NCBI GenBank assembly: GCA_013115135.1
Contig: JABANP010000008.1
Span: forward strand, 62,001-126,000
Length of the DNA: 64,000 nucleotides
Direction: 5' to 3'
Origin: Perkinsus olseni
Taxonomy: Eukaryota > Perkinsozoa > Perkinsida > Perkinsidae
Shown: positions 35,856 to 46,924 of the stretch, one piece after another
How the letters are laid out: every line of letters begins with the position of its first letter
Position numbering within the stretch: position 1 is the first letter of the stretch
The notes under the pieces: generated by a model
Database searches by the model: none
Seen by the model: only the letters and a program-made list of their open reading frames with translations
Told to the model about the DNA's origin: nothing
Position numbers and translations under genes: made by a program

Positions 35856-36354
35856 GTAAAACTTTCCCCCTCTGAACTCGGTTTTTCTGGAACCTTCTTT
35901 CGAGTTTTGAGTGGTTGTTGGTGTCGTGACCATTTGAGCAACGGTGAATGGATATGCTTGCCTCTCAGGGCTGCTGCCATCACGTCGGCGAGAACCATGA
36001 CGAGAAGAAGTCGGAGTAGGTCCCCCCTTATAAGGTTATCTACAGAGTGCGGTGATGAAGGTCAGTGACTATGTTCCTATAGAGTTGGAGAGGACAGTTC
36101 CTCAACCACAATGTCAAGCGTTTCGTACCATAGAGGGAGACAGCATTGTGTTGTTCGCCATTCTAGGGCAAGCTTGTTGTGGGGACAGTCTTTGTGTGGA
36201 TCTTCGGACTCCGCTAAGGGAGAGGGCGGCCGAGCGAGATTTTCGCAGAGTGTTTGCCATGAGCGCACGACAGGGCTGATGGGGACAGTAGATTGTGTCG
36301 GAGGTGATGCGATGACCTTGTCCTCTGCAGGTGGCCCTTTTTTGAGGTATTTTA

Positions 36355-37881
36355 ATGATGGCCCTTGATGTAGGGGAAGAGTTGTCTGGAGGCTCTACTC
36401 ACCCTACAGCCGGTGATGGCGCTGTCTCTGCTCCCGATCGAGGACACGGGGCGGCCGTCGACTCGAGTGCGTGTGTCGTCATCCCCAGTGGCTCAGCTGG
36501 TGATGGCGCCATAGACCCGACCATGGACGTTTTTTCTAATGCACCGGTGCCGTCTGTCGGTGGAGATTCGGAAGCATCTCCTCTGAGCACGAGCACTGAC
36601 GTGGTACCTAGCAATGATATGACTGAGCTTGTACTCCCCTCGCCGACGCAGTCTCCAAGCAGTCCTGGGGATAGCGGCAGTGAAGTGGGCTCCAAGCGGC
36701 GTGGTCGTGGTAGACGGAAGAAGTCCGACAAGGCTCTCACTTCTACTCAAATTAGCCGTAGAATAGGGAAGAGATTGCGTACTGAGCTCGGTATGGAGCC
36801 CTGTTCGACGAAGAAGAATGGTCGAGCTGCGAATGGTGCTGCTGTCCCTTCGAGTCATGCTGGCCAGTCGTCCCATAATGGTATGATGGTGGATCTAATT
36901 AACAAGGTTGTAGCACAAGAGACAGCAGAGGAGAAGAATAGGAAGAAGAGCAAGAGTGAAGGGGAGTCGCCGAAGACCCCGGCCACTCAGGCGGAAGACC
37001 TGACCCCTCTTGATGGAGCATTTGGCGACCTTTTTGGTTTGGGCATCGATAAACCCACTAGCGCTTCAAGCCCTTCCTCAATTGGTGGTGCTGTCGGAGG
37101 CCCTCAGCCACAGCTGAAGTTCGATGAGAGTGGCAATATTGTACTCCAACAGGCCAGCTCGGGCCTCACCGGCGACGTATTCGGAGATCTCAGTATGATG
37201 ACAACTACGGTAGGAGGGGAGGTGGTACTTTTGCTGCTGTGTTTGGAGCTAGTTTTCTCTCAGGATGAATCTGGACGGTGCGAGTATAAGGATGCTTATA
37301 AAAGGTCCAACCGCAGCGTTTGGTCCGACAAGGAGACCGACAAGTTTTATGAGGCTCTGTCGATGTGAGTCGCCATATGGCGCATGGTTGCAGGTCATAC
37401 CATAACTTCCGCAACTTCATTGTCAGGTATGGCCCGGACTTGATGATGATATCCACGGTCTTCGGCTCCTACAAGAACATCTGCTCAGCTGAATACCAAG
37501 ATGAAGAATGAGAGCAAGCGTAACCCTCTCCGCTTCGCCGCTGCCTGCAACTCGAAGAAAGCTATCACCACGTAATAACCTAACATGGCTTAGTCATTTA
37601 CCATATGGCCACAGTATTGTGATAGTAGTCGTGGTAAAAGTAGCAGTAGCGCTTCTCATCATCATTAGGAGCAGCAGCATATTTCTATCATCGTCATTAT
37701 CCTCAGGGATGCCTTCGTGAAAGACCATGGTCCAATCGAGCCGCCAGAGGACCCTACCGCGCTCATCAGTGATAGCAGACCAGCAGCAGCATCACCATAC
37801 GCTGATCTTGGTATCGGTACTCCTGCTGCTCCTCCCTCTGCCGGTATGGCGGATAACCCTCTGCTGGACCTTCTAGGATAG
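36355..37881 (+). CDS. BDP1: TFIIIB subunit BDP1 (SANT domain)
   Basis: BDP1 is the B'' part of TFIIIB, needed for RNA polymerase III initiation. A long, Ser/Pro-rich first exon (36355-37208) contains the basic patch KRRGRGRRKKSDK. The next exons give the SANT domain: NRSVWSDKETDKFYEALSMY, GPDLMMISTVF, then RTSAQLNTKMKNESKRNP, matching the W-x-x-x-E-T-x-x-F-Y-x-A-L-x-x-x-G pattern and the basic last helix. A Pro/Ala-rich tail ends at 37881. Within the SANT domain the frame must shift by one base near 37464; staying in frame leads to a stop at about 37509. The first ATG of two in tandem was chosen; an upstream exon cannot be excluded. Confidence 0.8.
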
Positions 37882-38551
37882 TACTAGTTGCCTCTCCCTA
37901 CATGTAGCATTATAACGCTCATCTGCTGCTTTTCTGAAGGAGATAAGTTTCCGATACCATAACATGTTGAACGCTCGGCTACCGAGTCCTCCAGGCTATG
38001 TCGTCCGTGTCCACCACCACCCTCTACTGCTGGGCCGCTTGCTTTACGTATCCCTTCTACTACTTCTTCTACTTCTTCTTACCTCTATATCTGCTATCCT
38101 TGATTGCCTTCTCCCTTACAGTCTTTGCGGCTGATGGCATTGTTGTTGCTCTCTCGCTGTTGTCGCTGCCTTTTGATTGTCTAGCGGTAATGGCTTCTAG
38201 TCCCTTAGCCCAGTCTGCGTAGTAGTGGTGGTCTAGTTTCACTGTATTCTTACTTTTCTCTATCCGTACCATTATCGATGCTTGATCCAAACAACTGCAA
38301 ATACTATTGGTGTGACTGTGACATGTTTTGTGTTATCCCAGGGACAACCTTGGATTTTCTAGTCTGCCCAACCGTCCAAGTTTCCGAGTGTCGCTACCAA
38401 CTGTCGCTGGGACAAAAACTTTGCATAGTCTCCCACCGGTTCCTAACTAAGCAATCGGTGACCTCCCTTGGTGTTTTCCTTCCGTGCGTGTCGTTGGCCA
38501 GCTTTTTTTGTTCAGTTTATTTTAAGGCTATAACGTTAACTTTTGACCGAG
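37882..38551. other. Intergenic; no gene supported
   Basis: Pyrimidine-rich frames (38000-38220) encode runs of Tyr, Phe and Leu, but only because of CTTCTA and CTACTT repeats. No gene is supported; it is probably the promoter side of the VIT-like gene. Confidence 0.45.
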
Positions 38552-40335
38552 ATGTTAGACAACGGTTCAACAGCAGCAGGCACAACACCTCAGCATCCCC
38601 AAGCTGCTTATCAGGCTCTCAATGACACACGAGTGAACAGTAAGAACGCCCAAACAGTTGCCTTCTACTCAACCTACCCGTCCTTCTCATCACAGGTGCA
38701 AGACAGGCCTTCGACAGCCGTGACCTCGCCGCAAGCCGGAATGCTCACCAGCTGTTCACGTCGGATATGTCGTAAGCTCGCCTGGACCATTGCGTTTTCC
38801 GTAAATTTTGGTACTCAGTGATGAGCTACTGGCCAAAATGGCCGATCACAACGAGCCAGAAGCAACTGGCAGTCGGTATGTTAAGCCAATGGTCTTTGGT
38901 GGCCTTGATGGGATAAGTAATAATAGCGTCTGAGTAACTCTGGGCTTTACTGCTTCTGTCGCTGTGGTAGGTACTATGTTCGCTTTGATCGCTGGGTCGG
39001 TAGGAGCTCAACTTACTCTAGCCCACATGGTGGCCGTAGGGGTTGGTAACCTCGTCGCCGGGGCATTCGGCATGGGTTTTGGCGAGTAGGACATCCTTCA
39101 ATGGCAGCTCGCCCTACCGGCTTTAATGGAGGTGATTTAGGTATGTATCGGCTAAGGCCGAGACAGATGTAGCTATGAAGGAGCAGAAGAGAGAGCAATG
39201 GGAAGTTGAGAATTATCCCGAGGTAATGGGGTGCACTGATGATGGTCGGGGAGTGCTGATCGAGCTTGTCCATAGGGGGAGGTTTCCGAGATGGTGCAGC
39301 TGTATCGTTCGCGTGGCATATCCAAGGAAGATGCCATAACAGTAGCCACGACATTGTCAAAATACAAGGAGTTTTGGATCGAGCATATGATGCTTACTGA
39401 ACTAGGTGAGGGGTCGCTTGCTCACGATCATCATACTATCTTGCATTCTTGCACTTCCTCAACGTTACGTTCTCAGGAATGTTTCCAGTGGATACTGAAG
39501 ATAGCGCCGCTGCCTCTGGGTTCGCCATGTTTTGTTCATTCATGGTGTTTGGCTCGGTAATAACTCATTACTTCGTGACAGCTACAGCATTGACCTCCCT
39601 TAGGTGCCTCTCCTGTCCTACCTCCTTCTTATAATGTTAGTAAAGGATCTGCCAGTTGCCGGCGCGTTTGCGGGTATGCTGGGAGAAGTTATATTGTATT
39701 GTATTGCGTACATAAGGACATCGTTTGATGCCGATATGTCGCTTGAAAGAGTGGAACGTTGTTCCATCAGTCAGCTCACTAGCGTAGCGGTCCAGTTTGG
39801 TAATATTCCTCCGCTACGACGCCGCCGCCGCCGCTAGCCAATCTATCAGTACTGTATTACCGTTTTTTCGAAGCGTTCGGGCGTTCCGCATATTGTTGTT
39901 GATGCTGATAAATCGCTGTCGCTGCTGTGAATGTATATTGATATTCGCCAGACTAGACCCACTGTGCGACTATATTCTCAACCAAGTCTTTCCTACCCGT
40001 CATCAACATCCATCTCCTTTTAGTGCTGATACTATTAGCCTGATAGGCAATGCCCTTCATGATCTGAGCTCCCATAGTTCTTTTTCTACTGCTGCTTGTT
40101 CAGGTACCGTATGCACCAGTTTGTTGACCCTGTTCATTCTGGGTGTGGTTAAATCCAAGGTGGTTAATCAGAATCCCTTGAAAGGTGGCCTTTATATGTT
40201 GCTGCAGGGAGCTCTCAGTGCCGCTGCCAGGTAACGAGAACCGTCCTCAACTTTCTCCCACTATTTCACATCCTCTTTAGTTTCTGGTTGGGCGACCTCA
40301 TCCAGCGGGCCTTGGACGCCGCAGGCATACACTAA
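38552..40335 (+). CDS. VIT/CCC1-family vacuolar iron (or manganese) transporter
   Basis: Carries Fe2+ or Mn2+ from cytosol into a vacuole. Exons in order: a short polar N-terminus (MLDNGSTAAGTTPQHPQ), AFDSRDLAASRNAHQLFTSDM, YVKPMVFGGLDGI (the family signature), FALIAGSVGAQLTLAHM with NLVAGAFGMGFGEYLSAKAE, the cytosolic metal-binding helices KEQKREQWEVENYPEGEV, QLYRSRGISKEDA, TLSKYKEFWIEHMMLTELG, then a membrane helix containing GSVPLLSYLLL, and a last helix KSKVVNQNPLKGGLYMLLQG. It ends FWLGDLIQRALDAAGIH. Acidic residues of the metal-binding helices are conserved. Borders of the exons around 39640-40110 were not fixed. The presence of FGGLDGI and the E-rich helices makes the call secure. Confidence 0.9.
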
Positions 40336-40759
40336 GATAGTCGTCGACGCTGTACTGGACCGTTGAAGCCCGATAAGCTCACGACGGTCTTCGCTGTCTA
40401 CTCCTGCTGTCCCCGTCACCATCATTGCTTCATGTTTGACAACGACGATAATTTTGGGAGTAGTAGTAGTAGGACATTTTCCCCACTTCGACTGCCGGTT
40501 TCAATATTCGCTGGACCTCGGCCGTCCAATAGATCTCGCTCGGCACTGTACAGTTGCTGTTGTATATCATAACTGTTAGTACAGCATTATTCCCAACCGG
40601 CTCCACTGCGGTGTCTCCACCTCATCTGAGACCAGACCCTAGCCACCTCAAGATTTAACCTGCGGTCTCGCAAGTTTGCTGGGCGTTGTGTTGTTACGAG
40701 AATGCGACCGGGGTATCAGGCAGCAGCCCCTCGGCTATACGGTCCCTATACTCAAGATA

Positions 40760-42379
40760 ATGACATCTCTCGTTGGCCTTCTAGACAAGCCTTGGCAGCT
40801 GCTAAGGACTGTTCTGTCTGATGTGCCATCTGATGGAGCTGTTTCAGTTAGGAAGGCGCTCACTTTGGGGGGACTGTGCTACGCACTCTACCGACTCTGG
40901 CGCAATGCTACAGGCAGAGATCTGCCATTCAAGGGTCCCAGGGGGCCACCAATACTAGGTACTACTTCAGGGAGGGTTACTCCTGCCGTGTCCTCGTTGA
41001 CTGCTGCTTTTCTAGGTATGTTCGGGCGCCTCCGTCGTGGTCATGAAGGTGATGATTTCAATCGATGGGCCCTCGAGTATGGTCCCGTCTACTCATTCCG
41101 ATTCCTTTTTTCTAAGGCTACCATTCTGTCCGGTATCCCCGAGATTAAGCAGGTACTGAAAGCCAGGCCGCATGACTACACCCGACGGTTCCGAGTGAAA
41201 CGCTCCTTCGATGGTATCGGAGCGCACGGCCTGTTCAGTGCTGAGGGCGAGGAGTGGCGTCAGCTCAGACGCCTGACGTCGCCAGCCTTCAACGATAAGA
41301 GAGTTAATGAGCAAGCTACTCCTATCATTACCGAGGCTGTAAGGGAGATGGTGGAAAAGTGGAGGGCCCAGGGAACGAACCAGGGACCTATAATGGTCTG
41401 CACTATACAAGAAGACCTCAACAAGCTCACTTTGGATGTGATATGCCGTTTGATACTCGGCCGTGATCTGGGCTTCCAGAGAGGCTCGAATGAGGCCGTA
41501 CAGGAGGACATTCGAGTGGCCATCGAAAATGATCTGCCCCAGCTTCTGCGTGACCGCGCGCCCTGGGGTAAGATCTGGCCCTTCAACCAGCTCTGGACCA
41601 TATACGACGATATAGCAGCACGAGCCGACAGGAACGGCAGAATGCTAGCCGACTGCATACTTAAACGGAAGATGGCGATCGCCTCCGGTGACGATGGTGT
41701 GCCGAATGACCTTCTCCAGACGCTGGTGCAGCACTTCTCTCTTTCGGAGGGACCTGCCTTGGATGCCTCCCTCAAAGGTAATTTATTAACCTTCCTTACA
41801 GCAGGAAGTGAGACCACGGCTGGGACTGCCAGCTACCTTCTGTGGTACCTGGCTAGGTATCCTCGGGTTCAAGACAGGCTACGACAAGAACTTACGACCG
41901 TGACTGGTAGTGTCTTGGATAAGGCTAAGTTCCCCTACTTAAACGCATGTGTGATGGAGGTGCTCAGACTGCGCCCAGCCGCCTATACTCTGGTCTTGGA
42001 GACGGCCCGCCCTGGTGTGCTTCTCTGTGGCTCTTCCCTACCTAAGGCGAGCGTCGTCGTCTGCAATCTTTACGGTGCGATGGTCCTCAAGTACGGCTCC
42101 GAGTTCAAGCCGGACCAGTGGCTAGAGCCCGGCAGCGAGGTCAATAGAGACCTCCTGCATGGCACCGACCTCCTCTCATTTGGGTACGGCCCGAGGGTTT
42201 GCGTCGGTAAACAGCTCGCTGTAGCCGAGCTTGTGATGATGGCTGCCGCTATCGTCACCCAATTCCGGCTGCTGCTCCCGGACGGGGATGCTCAAGCGGC
42301 TGAGCCCGAGAGTATCTTTAGGTTGACCATGAAACCCGTGGATCGCAGCATTCGTCTGCTACTCGCTCCATTGGTGTAG
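40760..42379 (+). CDS. Cytochrome P450, intronless
   Basis: A single 540-residue exon starting MTSLVGLLDKPWQLL; this is the first in-frame ATG. Landmarks: a proline-rich hinge PFKGPRGPP, the C-helix WRQLRRLTSPAFN, the I-helix AGSETTAG with its acid-Thr pair, the K-helix EVLRLRP (E-x-x-R), and the heme loop FGYGPRVCVGKQLA with the cysteine ligand. The N-terminus has one weak hydrophobic segment (ALTLGGLCYALYRLW), suggesting ER attachment. All elements for monooxygenase activity are present. The substrate is unknown. Lack of introns is unusual beside its neighbours and hints at a retrocopy or acquired gene. Confidence 0.95.
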   Translation: MTSLVGLLDKPWQLLRTVLSDVPSDGAVSVRKALTLGGLCYALYRLWRNATGRDLPFKGPRGPPILGTTSGRVTPAVSSLTAAFLGMFGRLRRGHEGDDFNRWALEYGPVYSFRFLFSKATILSGIPEIKQVLKARPHDYTRRFRVKRSFDGIGAHGLFSAEGEEWRQLRRLTSPAFNDKRVNEQATPIITEAVREMVEKWRAQGTNQGPIMVCTIQEDLNKLTLDVICRLILGRDLGFQRGSNEAVQEDIRVAIENDLPQLLRDRAPWGKIWPFNQLWTIYDDIAARADRNGRMLADCILKRKMAIASGDDGVPNDLLQTLVQHFSLSEGPALDASLKGNLLTFLTAGSETTAGTASYLLWYLARYPRVQDRLRQELTTVTGSVLDKAKFPYLNACVMEVLRLRPAAYTLVLETARPGVLLCGSSLPKASVVVCNLYGAMVLKYGSEFKPDQWLEPGSEVNRDLLHGTDLLSFGYGPRVCVGKQLAVAELVMMAAAIVTQFRLLLPDGDAQAAEPESIFRLTMKPVDRSIRLLLAPLV

Positions 42380-42573
42380 ATTTGTCAAAGTGACTTTCTC
42401 TCTCTTTTGCCTTTTTCTTTTTTGCCTCTCTTTTTGCTATTTTTTCTGACACCCGCTGCGCTGGCGTTCCCAATCACCCGGACCTAACTTCCCACAACCT
42501 GTCACTGGGAACGTTCAGAGGCCCAACACGGTCTGCTGCCAGTACACTTAGCAGCGTTGGTTGCTTGATCGTC

Positions 42574-43414
42574 ATGGTCATGGATATCCTAGCATGGGTG
42601 ACTCACTACGCCCTCGTAGGGATGTGGGAGATCCTCGCTCGCCCTCAGGCAAGCCTCTCTGCCCAGATCTGTCACTCCCGATGTTCTTCTCCAGGTCCTC
42701 TTCCTGACTCTTGCAGGGTGCTACTTTGGCGTATGGCGAGTGATGACAGCACAGGCCAACGCAAAGGAGGCTGCTGGTCGGAAGAAGGACGAGGAGCATG
42801 TAAGTGTTGTCAAGAGCAGGTTTGGTTGATGATGATGCAACCTTGGGAACAACTCAGGTGCGACTTGTCTGTGGTGGTGTGAGTCGTCCCGATCTAGCCA
42901 AGTACTGCGAAGAGCTCAATGGTGAACTCTTCCCACCAGTCGGATTGAATAGTGTCCTCCAGTGTGCCATCTCCAAGAGCTATCTGCCCATGGGCAAAGC
43001 GTACTGTCACTTCTACTGCTGCTTCGTCTGTTCTTGCATTCGTACCATTGCAGATACAGTCCGCTGGAGTTCCAGCTTCACGAGGGGCCTGATGACGCTA
43101 CCCAGGATTTCGTCTGGTCGACACCCGCTGTGACCATTCATCGCCATCCTCCAGCGACCAGAGACCATCGCAACAACCGTGAGCTTGTCCTCCTCTTCGA
43201 GAGCGTATCCAAGCTCTCTGGCATGACTGCCATGGACGCCATCACTCTCACACGGCAAGGCGGCCGCTGTAGCTGCCGAGAGATTACTGGTGGCTGGACG
43301 ATCGGCTCAGACTATGATAGGTTCCTGGCCGTCGACTTATACAATTCTGAGGACTTCTTTGCGCTCTACGAGGATGCCAACTGCTTCAAAAGAGGTTGCC
43401 TCCTGGTCTCTTAG
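42574..43414 (+). CDS. Hypothetical single-span membrane protein
   Basis: Exon 1 starts MVMDILAWVTHYALVG and ends ARPQ. A GC-AG intron (CAG|GCAAGC to CTCCAG) joins it to VLFLTLAGCYFGVWRVMTAQ, a membrane span followed by a charged helix. Further exons give VRLVCGGVSRPDLAKYCEEL, then YSPLEFQLHEGPDDATQDFV, ELVLLFESVSKLSGMTAMDA and a stop at 43412-43414. All joins are in phase. A second frame starting MAKASFKLDTPTQIDV (43421-43658) may be a continuation by a further intron or a separate small gene. Family not recognised. Confidence 0.5.
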
Positions 43415-44638
43415 CGACATGGCAAAGGCGAGCTTCAAGCTCGATACGCCAACTCAAATCGACGTCAGTGTTGTCGCCGGCACTCGGACGAGACACTATC
43501 AGTTGAAAAACATGAGCGCCGACTTTGTCCATGCTCTAGCGCTGGTGACGTGTTACACCACCCCGAGGAGGGAACGGCGACGGTATAGGGCGACCATCAG
43601 GCGGCACTCCCTAGGAAAGCTTGGCAGCCGAATCCTCAGCCGCGCTTCTGCGACATGACGTGTTGTTCTTATTGAACCATTACCACTCCTGTAACCACTC
43701 CTGCCTCGAGTTGACAGTTGAGTCATACAAGGAGGGTCCTCCACTTCAGGCGCTCTGCCAATGCGGTCAGCGTTAAACTGGTGTGTATCCGCTTGTCGAT
43801 GTCCATGGCAGTGGACGCAAGGCAACACCAGCTACACAGATCTTGATTTGGTACGCATCCTTCATCCCGGGTGTTGGTCTGCAGCTCTGTCTTTTAGGAA
43901 GCGGACTCCGGTCGACTCGACAGGCGGGCGCTTCTTGAAGGTTGGGATTGGTGGGCTGGCTCTGGCGCGGACACCAAGCTGGGTTCTCAGATAACGGTCT
44001 AGCACGCTCATCGTCAACAGCTTCCTCGTCCGACACCCGGCGATACCAGCCCCGGCAGGCTGCTTGTGAGGGTATATCGTACGACTCAGCAGTGCTGGAG
44101 GAAGGGGACGCTGGAGCGGCATCAAGTAGGTGGTTGGGCAGTCGGGTGCGTTCGTAGCATTGTCGTGCGTTGGGTAGGCTCACTGGAGGCCTTCGTCCCC
44201 GCCAACGAGGTGCCACCTGTTGTGGAGAAGGGAGGGGAGGAGGCGGGGCGGCGGCGGCCATTGTAGGGGAAGCGTCACTACTGTTCCAATGCTCACGCCT
44301 CAGGGTTGAGCATAACGAGGGGACTATACCGCTGGTCAATCATGTTGTAAAGCCCGTAGTGAGCGACAAGAAAGGTAGTCGACTCGTCACCAGGCTATGC
44401 TTTCCCTCCGACGGTCGCATCAGATGAAGGTGATGCAGCAGAAGCGGCAGCAGCAGCAGCCCCTCCGGCAGGGCAAGGCAGCAGGCGACGACGACGTCGG
44501 AAGAACAGAGCACAACGAGGATCATGACTCAACCGACTCGACACTGTATCATTCCCTCCCTCTTCGCCTGTTGTCGAGCTTGAGTGAAGGCTTGGGTTTT
44601 GGTACTTTAACAGCCGTTGCCCTTCGCTGCATCCTCCC
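43415..44638. other. Unresolved region
   Basis: Contains an open plus-strand frame at 43421-43658. On the minus strand at about 43865-44010 is a basic piece reading YLRTQLGVRARASPPIPTFK and KKRPPVESTGVRFLKDRAAD, which looks coding but has no clear exon partners. GCAGCAGCAGC runs occur near 44440-44490. Confidence 0.3.
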
Positions 44639-46067
44639 ATGTCCTACATCCCCGAAGACTCCGGTGTGAGCTTCTTCGATGTGGCGGGAGTATCATCATC
44701 AGATCTGGAAACCAGACGAGGGCCGATGCTCCAAATAGAGCAGCAGCAACAACAAGACGACGACTTCGAACCCGCAGGTGCATCATCATTGCGGCTGTTC
44801 GCTTCTCAGACCGCCGCTCCTCCTCCTCAGCTGAGCCCAGCTCTACTTCCTCGAACGTCGAGCTGTACGACTCTTTCGAAGAGGCGGCGTGGTTGGAGAG
44901 CCGCACAGTACCGGTAAGAGGCCGACAGTTGTCGGCATGGCGGGAGTGATGCGGGAAGGTCCTCCCCGAGCGACTAGAGGCAGACCCTATCCTCCACAGT
45001 GGTGCTGTCAGTACGGCTCCGAGCAGCCGCCCGCATTCGCCGGGAATCTACAAGTCCCAACGCCAGCTCGGAGTCGTCATCATCCCTGACAGGCTCCGCA
45101 AGGTGGGCTACATTGTCGAGCCCCTCTCCCTCGTGGCTGAGTAGACAGCCGGCAGACGGCAATAGTAGTCGGTAAAGCATCCAGTTCTTACGCAGCTTCT
45201 GCCGATTTTTCCTCTCCGTGTCCATCAGCAATCTCGGGATCTACTACACATTGTATGCAGATCGATTAGCCCCGATGAGGCCAGGTCGTTCGATGCCCGA
45301 CGCGCCGGGGATAAGGAGCCAGTTCGGGCTGCGGTCGGTCCCTCTGTGCTGCCCAACTCGTGGACCCCGACTCCGAAGAAGGTCGAGTACCGTGCGACGT
45401 CGGCTGCAGTGCATCCGTTATCCAAGGTGGGCGGCCTGGGTTCAAGAACGGTTCATGCGGTCGAGCATCCTACCCTCCTTCAGTCGGAGAGGTGTCCGCC
45501 CTCCAGATTATCACACCCGATGTCTCCTCAGCAGCAGCGGCAGGCCTCAGTGAAGGTCGTCCCTGCCGCTGTGAGGATGATACATGTGGGTCATTCAGCC
45601 CGACGCTACCGCCAGTTGTAGAGTGTAGGCCTCCTCCCCGCCACCACACATTGCCTTCTCACCGAGACGCATCACATCACCGATGCTGCAGTGGCGGTGC
45701 CCTCCTCCTTCTCCCCACCCGTCGCCTTTCCTGACGACCCGCCCCACCCGGCCGTACCATCCCATCACTATGAGCCAACCTATGTATACTAGCTGGTCCC
45801 CTTTCTATCAGAGACAGGTCATACATCAGCCATGCGTCCCTACAGCTCCTATTCTTCCCCAAGGTACACCATCACTATCCACTGATGAGGAGCACCATGA
45901 CTGGTCAGGGCAGAATAGGCTCGGCAATGCCGATGCACATCGGGGATATGACGGTGAGTGTAGACGGCCTAGTAATGGAGGGGCTACTCGTATTTTTCCA
46001 GGTTAATAGCTTCTCCCCCGTTGTGCTACAGCCGCTACCATCGTCAATGTTATTCCATCATGTGTAG
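44639..46067 (+). CDS. Hypothetical low-complexity multi-exon gene
   Basis: The first exon starts MSYIPEDSGVSFFDVAGVSS and contains a Gln run followed by DDDFEPA. An in-phase GT-AG intron leads to SNVELYDSFEEAAWLESRTV. Later open pieces include VLPNSWTPTPKKVEYRATSA (about 45345-45410) and a Pro/Gln-rich piece MSQPMYTSWSPFYQRQ (45770) whose exons end at 46067. The parts look like a disordered protein, possibly two genes. No domain recognised. Confidence 0.3.
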
Positions 46068-46371
46068 ATAGTCGGTAATTAATAACAACAGTCGAAGAGT
46101 ATTCTTCTTTTCTTCATTGTTTGGATTTTGTTACAGTCAGGGGCGGTATGTGTATCTTGATTTCCGCGATGATGCCAAGCGTCTACTCAGCATCACCCCA
46201 TGCGTGTGTTGATGCAACTCCCCCGTACGGCTCTAGTAGTCGGCAACTGGAAAACTCGACGTTAATTTATCGGAAAAAGTGAACACTAGTCATGGTAGTT
46301 CATCATGGCTGCACTCGACAATCGTTCGATACCTGATGAAATAACATCAGACTACCTAACGATCAGTAGGC
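46068..46371. other. Intergenic; no gene supported
   Basis: About 300 bp between convergent genes; AT-richer, no supported frame. Confidence 0.5.
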
Positions 46372-46793
46372 CTACGCTTGTTCGAGCAGCAATCTTGATA
46401 ATACAACTTCTATCGGGAGTTCATCCCTCCCCGGCTGGGAGGACATGAGCTGTGGTAATGCAGTTGGAAAACCCACAGCAACACTCTCCTCCGGGGGCTG
46501 CACGGCAGCAGTCTCTGCGACTTGTAGTTCAAGATGTGTGAGGACGCCGTTGGTCGACGCCAGAGGTGCTTCATCCTGAGTGATACTATCAAAAGATCGA
46601 CCGATGAGAGTCTCTAAAAGTACACCACATCAGGAGGCGCCGGTGATGATGGCTGCTCCTCCGTGCGCTGGGGGGCCATACCCGTAGATGGCCGGTCATC
46701 AGCGGCAGCCAACTCTCCTTGGTTTGATCGCTGTGATGCCACTACAGGCTCCTCCAACGGTCGGCTTCTTTCGAAACTAGAACCGCAACCCAT
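46372..46793 (-). CDS. Small MGCGSS protein, probably acylated at the membrane
   Basis: Two exons (46793-46629 and 46575-46372, minus) join in phase 0 over a 53-bp intron and give about 122 residues. The start MGCGSSFERSRPLEEP is a textbook N-myristoylation site (Gly2, Ser6) with a neighbouring Cys3 that could be palmitoylated. The rest is acidic, Ser/Pro-rich and probably disordered, ending ELPIEVVLSRLLLEQA, which could form one amphipathic helix. Proteins of this layout are usually peripheral membrane adaptors. I know of no close family. Confidence 0.65.
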
Positions 46794-46924
46794 GAAGTGC
46801 TCTTTTATCGGAGCAGATATAAAAGCCTGGCACAGCAACAGAAGCCGCAGAGCATGAATCGCCTCTCCTCCCCTCTTCAACAACTCAGCACCGTGGGCGG
46901 ATCAAGAAGACAGTATGAGAGATG

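Noticed and set aside
38000..38220. Hydrophobic open frame with runs of Tyr, Phe and Leu
   Set aside because: Arises from CTTCTA/CTACTT pyrimidine repeats, not from a membrane protein.
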